DNA from: Cenococcum geophilum 1.58 | Lineage: Eukaryota > Ascomycota > Dothideomycetes > Gloniales > Gloniaceae | Assembly (NCBI GenBank): GCA_001692895.1 | Contig: KV748225.1 | Coordinates: 1-64,000, forward strand | Reading direction: 5' to 3' | Length of the DNA stretch: 64,000 bases | In this document: positions 56,291-64,000 of the stretch, one piece after another | How the letters are laid out: each line of letters begins with the position of its first letter | Numbering within the stretch: the stretch's first letter is position 1 | Made by a program: the position numbers and the translations under genes | Notes under the pieces: generated by a model | Database searches by the model: none | Seen by the model: only the letters and a program-made list of their open reading frames with translations | What the model was told of the DNA's origin: nothing

Positions 56291-59200
56291 CTAGCCAGCG
56301 AACACTATAAACGATTCGATCGATTGATCGAATTAAGGTAGCATAGACAGGTAGGCACAAACAGGGAGATGCTGACGGGTAGGCAGATGTAGACAGGTAG
56401 GCAGATACAGACAGGTAAGCAGATGCAGATAGGTAAGCAGATGCAGATAGGTAGGCAGATGCTGACGGGTAGGCAGATATAGACAGGTAGGCAGATGCAA
56501 CAGGTAGGCGATGTAGATAGGTAGGCAATGTAGACAGGTAGGCAATGCAGACAGGTAGGCGATGCAAGCAGGTAGGTAGATAGGCAGGTAGGTAAGTTAA
56601 TAGGTAGATAGGTAGAAGAGAACCATCGCTATATTATATTAAATTATCTAAAATAATATTTATTTATTTTGCTAGCCTTATAAATAGCTTTAAAATAGCT
56701 TTATTTATTTAAATATGCTATTAGTATAAAAGAGGTAAATATAATTATGGTTGCCAAATGCGCAGATTGCTGGCAGGTTGCGCGCAGGTTGCGCGCAGGC
56801 TGCGCGCAGGCTGCGTGTCAAAAAAACACGACATAGGCTAGTCGGTCGAGTTGCCAAATGACCTCAACTGCGCGCCAATTGCGTCAACCACCAGCCATTG
56901 AGGCCATTGAAAGGGTACCATATTTTGCCGATGTAGCTCTAGTAAGCTAATATAAAACACTAAGTAGATATAGTTAGTATACTTACTTTTTAACTAGTTT
57001 AGTTATACTAAAAGGTCTAATAAAGCGTGCTATAAGTTTCTTACTTAGCCTTTTTAGTTTAAGGTTCTTAGTTAATAGTAAAACTAAATCCCCTACTTTA
57101 TATACCTATAGTTAGTAATAATAATTATAGTATTTTACTTATACCTCGGCGGCGCCTTTCTAGCGCTTTGCTAGCGCTTCGCGTTTAAAGAATATTCTTT
57201 TAATCCTTTTAGAGGCGGCTAAAATAGAACTACTATCGTCCACCTAGACCTTATATTTTAGATATAGGTAAAACCTATAGTAGGTATAAAACGGGCTTAT
57301 ACCTATCGTGCTATATTTAGCATTATTATAGGCGAATTTGGCTAGTAATAAAAGGCCTACCTAGTTACTTTACTTTTTATTATAGAATATACAGAGGTAA
57401 TACTCTAGGGTTTAGTTCTAGCGTTCTATTTACCCGTCTATTTATAGGTAAAAGGCTATACTTAGCCTACATTATATTTTTATAGTAAAGTATAGCTCCG
57501 ACTAGAACTTACTAGTAAAGATACTACCGCAATTAAATATAATCCCCCTAGGGGCTCTAAAACGGCGTATTACTTCGTTAAGGAAGAGATCTATAAGTTT
57601 AGTTATAGTAATAGTTTTTACTATAGGCAGATATAAGGCCATCTTAGTATAGCGGTCGACTATTATATATATTGCGTTATATACCTTATCGCCTTATTTA
57701 CTAGGCGGTAGGCCTATAATAAAGTCTATTATAATCTCCTGTTACGGCTGTTCCGGGTAAGGTAGCGCTTAGAGCTCGCTATAAGGGCGATATTAAGGCG
57801 TATGTATACGTTAGTATAAATTATAGGTAGAGATATAGTTTATAACGTCCGTATTTATACTAGGCCAGTAGTACTTATATAAAAAAAGATTTAGAGTCTT
57901 TTTTTTACCGAAGTAGCTAGCTAGGGTATTATTATAGTGGATCTGTAGAAGCTCTATATAAACTATAGGGTTTAGGGGTATATATAACCTCCCGCGGTAA
58001 TAAAGTAGTCTAGTGAAATTAAACTGCCACACTAGCTTTAAGCGGGCGCGTTAACGGCGTCTTGCAGTATCTATGTTATCGCTGCGCTTTTATAGCATAA
58101 AGTTATCTTTAGTCTGAAGTCCTTTAATAAGCTTAACAACTGTTTCCGTACTAGACTTATAAGCACTCTTTTAAGTACTAGCTTCTCTAACTTAGGTCCT
58201 TATTATATGCTGCTTAACGGCATATATATAGGTTACCCAGTTAAACTATAATACTATATAGCCTAGGCGTACCGCCGTCAAGTCGCTAGCTTATAGCTAT
58301 AAAAATAACACCTTTATAGAAGGCTCGTTTTCTTATATACCTAATAGGACTTTTACCTTAGGTTAGTAGCCCTATATTCCCAAAGTCCTTTAAAGCAGTA
58401 GTAGCATAGTGTCTTCTTTTGGCGGACCCCCTGCGCCTAGGGGTCGCCTTAACGGCGCGTCTATAGGGTTTGTTTTTCCCGCCCTATATTTAATTACAAA
58501 GTTATAGGCAGCTAATACTATAGCCCATCTAGCTTACCGTCTATTAAGGGCTTTTACTTTTATAAAACCCTTTAGATTATTATAATCTATAAGCACTTCT
58601 AGGCGGCTTAATAGCCCCTTAATATAGTGTCTTTAATACTTAAAAGCCTCTATAATAGCTAGTAGCTCCTAATTATAGGTTTTATAATTACGCTCTACTA
58701 GCGAAAGCTTCCTAAACTAAAAGGCTATTAGATACTAAAGGCCGTCCTTAAACAGCTATAATATAATAGCTGCTAGGCCTTATATTAAGGCATTAGTCTC
58801 TAACTAGGTTAGTAAGCCTGGCGTATAGTATTGTAAAAGCGGCGCTATTATAAAGACGTTATAGAGCCGGCGTATTGCCTACTCTACCTCTTCTAGCTAA
58901 CTAAAAGGTTTAGCTTTACGGCCGTTCTTTACTCCCTTAAGGAGATTAGTAATAGGNTTNNCAATAGNANAGTACTTATAGATAAACTNGNAATAGAAGT
59001 TAGCAAANCCTAAAAANACCTAGACATCCCTATAGNATTAAGGGCTCTCCTACTTAGTAATAGCTTCTACCCAGCTAGGATCTATTACTACGCCTTTAGG
59101 ACTAATAATATATCCTAGGAACTTAACCTCTTATACGCCAAGCCTGCACTTCTTAAGGTTTATATATAGTTAATATTACTATAACCTATATAGCACTTTT

Positions 59201-61662
59201 AGTATATAGCGCTAGTGTTCCTTTAGATTTTTAGAGAAAATTAGAATATTATTAAGGTAGACTATATAGAAAACGTTTACTAGTCCTAATAAGGCCCGAT
59301 TAATATAGCCCTGAAAGGTCAATAGTCTATTAGTTAGCCTAAAAGGCAAAACTAAATATTTAAAGTGGCCGTAACGCGTATAGAACGCCGTCTTTTACTT
59401 ATTACCCTAATAGATACAAAGGCGGTAGTACGTATTTATTAGGTCTAACTTAGTAAAGATCTTAAACCCTACTAAGCGGTTTAAGGTCTTACTAATTAGT
59501 GGTAATATAAGATAATTTTTAATCGTTACCTTATTAAGGCCTCTATAGTCTATATAGAGCCGCAGCTTTCTATTCTTTTTAGGTATAAATAGGATAGGTG
59601 CCCTTATAGGACTAGTACTTAGTTAAATCTAGCCTTTAGCTAAGGCGTTATCTAAGTACTCCCTTAGTACCTCTAGCTCCTTAACTAAGAGGTTATAAAA
59701 TAGTCTATATAGGACCTCCTATCCCTCTTCTAGGTTAATAGCATAGTCGCCCTAGTAGTGTTGGGGTAGCTTTTCTGCTTCCTTATATAAGAAGATATTA
59801 CTAGCTTCTTTTAACTATAGGGAAAAAACCGGCAAGCTGCCGTTGTTTTATTTGCTAGGTATTAATCTAGTAATTACTAGGGCGAAGACCCTAGATTCCC
59901 TCTAGAGAGTCTCCGCAAAACCCTTAGGGGTTTATAGTAACAGGGACGAGCCATCTAGCTTTTATCGCCACGCCTTTACCTCGCAGTTAATAAGAAGTCG
60001 GGCCTTCTTTAACCCCGGCATACCTAGGGTAATAGTAGGGGATATATTAGTCATTCTATAGCAGATAAGGGTTACTTCCCTAATCCTACTCTAGCTATTT
60101 TTTATTTTTAATAGTACCTTATAGGCTTTATAGTAATATACCTAAGTTTTATTTAACTAGGAGTAGGTAAGCAATTCTACGTTTAGTGTTTTAAAGTTAT
60201 ACTCTATTACAAATTACTAATTAATTATATTTACTTTAGCGCTAAGATTAAGTATTACTAAGGTCTCCTTCTAAGTCTACTTAAATAGGACTTCTCTTAA
60301 GATAGTAATAGCTTCCTTATAATCTAGTAGTAGCTTACGCCCTATAAGTATAAGGGGCTCTAAGGGCGCCTACCTTTTCCTAGCGTAGAGATAGCGTTTA
60401 CGCTACTTAGCGGCGGCTAGTACTATTATAGCTCTAGGCACTATCGCCACCAATATCCTAGCTTACCACAATTTTTGTAGTTCCCCTTAGGTTAGGTTAA
60501 ACCCCTAATAGTACTACTTCGCCCCACTATTATATTGCTGGCGGTGGTTTTAGAGTCTACTTTCCCTAAGTTACCTAATAGAGTGGTCTTTATATTTAAG
60601 TTTACGGCGCGCCTATTACCTCTAGCCTATATGGCGCTCGCGCTCTTCTAGTTTTCCTTTAATAGGGCAGCTAGAGAAACTAGCTAATTTTAAGTTTATA
60701 GAAACTCCTAATAGTTAATAACTGTAAGCTATAGCTTTAGCCGTAGCTTCGCGAACAGGTGTATTATTAAATGCTTTATATTATAGGGAGGATTAATTTA
60801 TACTTCTAAGGAGGTCAGATAAGCAGTAAACTTATTTATAGGTTAATCGGTTCGCTATATTGCCCTTATATATATTAGGGCTATATAGAGTTCTTAATTA
60901 ATAGAACTTTTAATCTAGTTAAGTAGGAATTCTATTAGCTTCTCTTAGGTAAACTATATATCTAGGTAATTATCTTTATATTATAGCTAAAGGGTTCGGT
61001 TAGTCCCCTTTATATATTATATAGTAAACGCAACTTTAGTATCCTTATCCGCGAAAGCGTTAAGCTCTAGGTAGAACGCTAGCTTTAAGCTATTGCGGAA
61101 GTCTTAGTGCTCTTATATACTCTTACCATAATACGGAGCAATCTTCTCTATTTTAATGGCCCGTTTTAATAAAGCGCCTATTATATTAGTAGCCTTCCAC
61201 TTAAGAGTTAAATACCTTAAGCTACCCTCTAAGTACTCTAATAGGATGCTCTAAGGTAGTAAATTTGGGTTAGAAACGGGAGTTAACGTTACCTTACTAC
61301 GTTAACGCTATCTTAGCATTTTTACCTCTTCCCTAAGCAACTATAGTTTTTCTTACTCTAGGAGTTATAGCTTCTCGTTCTTTAGCCGTTATATTTTTTC
61401 CTATATAGTATCCTCGCTTATAGCTTCTAGTTCTATCTAGGACGTAGGTTTACTCGCATTATCCTAGGGCTAATCCCCAGACTTAGTACTACGCACTACG
61501 CTAACGTTACGCCCGCGTCTCGCTATTAGGTTAATAAACTATAATACAGTTAATAAATATAGATCGTCTTTTTAATAGAGGGCTATTGCTACGTGGTTGC
61601 AGCCTTAGTAGACTACTATATTACTAGACTACTACCCCTAAAAAGGGATAAAAATTTAGAAT

Positions 61663-61865
61663 TGTTAGGACACTAAGGCCCTAAGGGTATATAGTAACGT
61701 AATAACAGCAGCGGGATGCAAGGAGTATCTGGTTCTTGATAAAGTAGAACTATAAAACTAAATTCTACTGTTCTCTAATACGGGGCGACTATGTTTTATA
61801 GGCGCCTCGCCTACGCCTCGCCTACGCTAAGCCGGTTACGGCCAGTGCGTCTCTATAGCCTAATA
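61663..61865 (-). repeat. 5' LTR of chromovirus 4
   Basis: 203 bp, followed by the TTACT target duplication (61866-61870). Confidence 0.93.
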
Positions 61866-61870
61866 TTACT

Positions 61871-64000
61871 TGCTATTAATTAATAAATAATAATATATCC
61901 TCGTTTAACGTCTAATATGGTCCCCATTAAGGTCTATATAGATTAATGCCGTTATATAGGTATAAAAAACGTCTGGGGGAATATAAGAGGTAATATAGTA
62001 TATGCCCCTATAGGTAATACCTATACTACATTAACGGGGAGGGGGGATATCGTTAGGTCGCTACTCTGAGACTTCTATAAGGGAGTGTCCTAATTGCCTA
62101 TATTGCCCTATCTGCCGTTTATACCATATTTCCGCATTTTTATAGATTTCCGTAAGATTACTATATATATGCTTGCTATTTTTTTAATCTATTATATTAT
62201 ACTATGCATAATACTACGCATGCAGCCTCTAGGCTATAGCGCTATAGTTCTATATATATAAATCCTTTCTAGGCAGCTTAATATATACTAGTAGCTATAT
62301 TCCAGTAGTTTATAACCCTTTAAAATAGGTATTTACCGCTTTCTAATAAAATACTAGGTTACTAATAACTATTAAGTAGTAAAAAACTGTAGAAAAATAG
62401 TAAAAAAGAAATCCTAACGCCTATCCCTATCCCTTCTATAATTTTATTTCTGTTCTTTTACTTTCTATTATCTATCTACTAGAAGTTTAGTAGGAGTTGC
62501 GTCCTTCTAGAGATCCTACTAGTGTGTCCAACAGTCAGCTTAGCTGCGATCTTGAGAAAAATAGCTGACTGACTGCGTCAATTGGATCTCTCGCTGTCCG
62601 CTAACTGTTGAATAACGTACGCTGACTATGAAGCTGCCAGCTAGCTGTCCCAATTAGGAAAGTAGTATAGACTTTATAGTATTTTATTGCGGATTTTAGT
62701 AGTACCTCTTTATATATAAATATTAATATTACTTAATTAAAACTTGACCCTAATTTACCTAATATAGTATTTAAATATAGCTAAATTTAAATATAGCTAA
62801 ATTTATCCTATATACCTATAAAAGCTTTTAAAAAAATGCGTAAAATAGTTGGTATGAAAGGCTCTAAAGGCTCTATTTCTCTATTAGATTTAATTAAATA
62901 TAATGCTTTATTAAATATATCTTACTAAGCTAGCCTTTCTACCTCTATAGTTAGCTTATAGCTAATAAGATTAATATTTAAACTTATTAACTAGGGTATA
63001 GTTAAAGCTCTACTAGAGTTAATATAGTGAATTAAACCACTTAATAAAAAGCCTTTAATTAACCGCTACTTCTAATATTAATCTACTTTAATTATATCGG
63101 CTAATAGTCTACTATACTTATTAATAATAATTCTTTTATCTTAATTAAAGGCTTAGTTATATATATAGAGTTTATTACTAGTATAGAGAATATATTAAAA
63201 GCAATTTTAGTAAGTATTAGATAAAGAATTTAACTAATTTTAAGCTACTAGTTAAGAGGATTAGAAATAATAATATTCCGCTTATTACTATTATTAAAAT
63301 TAATCTTAATAGACTTAAAGCCTATATTATAGTAGCGGTTAAGCTTACTAGTAAGCTTAATACGCTTTTAATCATACTTTAAGGAAGTAAAACTCCTATC
63401 TATAGCTAAGAATTGTATATTTATTACTTAAATTATTATTAGATTTATAAGGAACCTTTTTACATTATTGCTTAACTAGTTCCTTATCTTTCTTATTTAC
63501 TTATTAATATAGCTATTAAATAAAGTCTCTATATACCGCTTGGCGTACTTCTATTACTAGGGTTACTATTTTTACTTAATAAAAGTAGGCGCGTCTAAAA
63601 AATAGATAAAGGATTACTATAGCAAAATAGTAAGGGCTCTTAGCCTTTATTTTATTAAGATTTTTATTAAGATTTTTAATAGCTATATTAACGCCTAATT
63701 TAAAGAAGATATTATTGTATAATTATAGCACGTGGTACACCAAACGCGTAGTTACGCGTTTGGTGCACTAACTACTTAAGTGCTGACTAATTAAGGGGAG
63801 GCGCGTCAGTATATAGACCACGTAGTCTACCTTAATAGAATTAACAGTTACTACCATCCCAAAGAGCATACGATACTATACGTATTTCATGCCCCGGGAT
63901 ATAACTCAATTATATTATTAAGTTAATACAAACACTGATTAGTAAGCGCGTACAGATTAGCAATTACTTAATACCTCCCCCAAGCGATACACGACAGCGA
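61871..64000. other. AT-rich RIP-mutated terminal region
   Basis: No gene recognised. 62525-62645 is a less mutated island with CAACAGT (62529) and ACTGTTG (62606) in inverted order. 62820-63720 is extremely AT-rich with short Lys/Leu-rich frames on both strands that match no family I know; it could be a fully burned DNA transposon or gene. Confidence 0.4.
63735..63768. repeat. 34-bp near-perfect palindrome
   Basis: GTACACCAAACGCGTA is followed, after GT, by TACGCGTTTGGTGCAC. Only one base pair fails to match. It stands in otherwise AT-rich, CpA-poor DNA and retains CpA and CpG. Confidence 0.85.

Larger units (their letters stand above)
54755..56933 (-). mobile_element. Composite minisatellite TIR element, copy C (minus orientation)
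   Basis: Runs from CATCGGGAAAATATTC (54755) to ATATTTTGCCGATG (56933), flanked by TA on both sides (54753-54754, 56934-56935). In its own direction (high to low coordinate): head 56933-56630, CTACCTAT-type array 56620-56335, 20-bp array 56290-55780, palindrome block CCTCCCTACCTAGGGAGG (55736-55753), 12-bp array 55640-55100, TTAAGTTGGTTAA-type array 55060-54830, tail 54830-54755. It has many small insertions inside units but relatively little RIP. It interrupts chromovirus 4. Confidence 0.87.
53119..61865 (-). mobile_element. Ty3/gypsy chromovirus fossil 4, with composite copy C inside
   Basis: Minus-strand LTR retrotransposon. LTRs 53119-53321 (3') and 61663-61865 (5') are both 203 bp, TGTTAGGA...CCTAACA. 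The target duplication TTACT lies at 53114-53118 and 61866-61870. A polypurine tract (minus) adjoins the 3' LTR. In minus-strand order: gag (about 61500-60500), protease (about 60300-59900), reverse transcriptase with active-site box near 59250 (about 59700-58930), RNase H (about 58900-58420), integrase (about 58200-56940) and a chromodomain (about 54700-54490). Composite copy C (54755-56933) separates the integrase end from the chromodomain. About 1.1 kb of extra sequence lies between chromodomain and 3' LTR. Heavily RIP-mutated with many tens of breaks. Net length without copy C is about 6.6 kb. Confidence 0.92.

Noticed and set aside
1-64000. tRNA, rRNA or telomere sequence
   Set aside because: No cloverleaf with intact A and B boxes, no rRNA core and no TTAGGG array were noticed on either strand; a covariance search was not possible.

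Overview
The window looks like part of a filamentous ascomycete (Pezizomycotina) chromosome. It has short introns with GT...ctaac...AG signals, Ty3/gypsy chromoviruses, a Tad1-like LINE and Tc1-like elements. Almost all repeats show very heavy C-to-T / G-to-A change concentrated at CpA/TpG, the signature of repeat-induced point mutation (RIP). Only about 6.4 kb (roughly 46500-52910) is unmutated, ordinary genic DNA. The rest is a RIP-burned, AT-rich repeat compartment.

Layout, left to right. 1-1240: minisatellite blocks built on a 12-bp unit. 1640-7892: chromovirus fossil 1, abutting a RIP-mutated AAA-ATPase pseudogene (7893-9900, minus). 10705-11680: an unrecognised mutated reading frame, cut by chromovirus fossil 2 (11681-17587, TSD TAGCG). 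19490-21060: a mutated Myb/SANT-domain gene on the minus strand. 21257-23724: copy 1 of a strange composite element, made of four minisatellite arrays enclosed by short terminal inverted repeats. 24216-32238: chromovirus fossil 3 (minus, TSD TGTCT). 33960-45900: a nested pile in which broken chromovirus pieces carry a Tc1-like element (34837-36323) and a 5'-truncated LINE (36955-45508). The LINE was entered by composite copy A (39392-44226), and copy A by copy B (39652-42006). 53119-61865: chromovirus fossil 4 (minus, TSD TTACT), with composite copy C (54755-56933) inside it. 61866-64000: anonymous AT-rich DNA with a near-perfect 34-bp palindrome.

The live island holds a five-exon gene for a large protein kinase with a C-terminal propeller-like region (46503-50214, minus), two small MITEs (50725-50905 and 51341-51486), and a gene for a small secreted cysteine-containing protein (52024-52269, plus). 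A small secreted protein gene a few hundred bases from a RIP compartment is the arrangement typical of 'two-speed' fungal genomes.

The most novel item is the composite element family (four copies). Each copy has about 14-bp ends reading CATCGG[C/G]AAAATAT, a unique head, then CTACCTAT-type, 20-bp GGTCGTCT-type, 12-bp CAGAGCTTCGTG-type and TTAAGTTGGTTAA-type arrays in constant order, with a conserved palindrome plus TATAAG block between arrays two and three. It has no coding capacity, yet it inserts precisely into a LINE, an LTR element and itself. All functional statements come from reading the sequence and from remembered protein families; no search was run.
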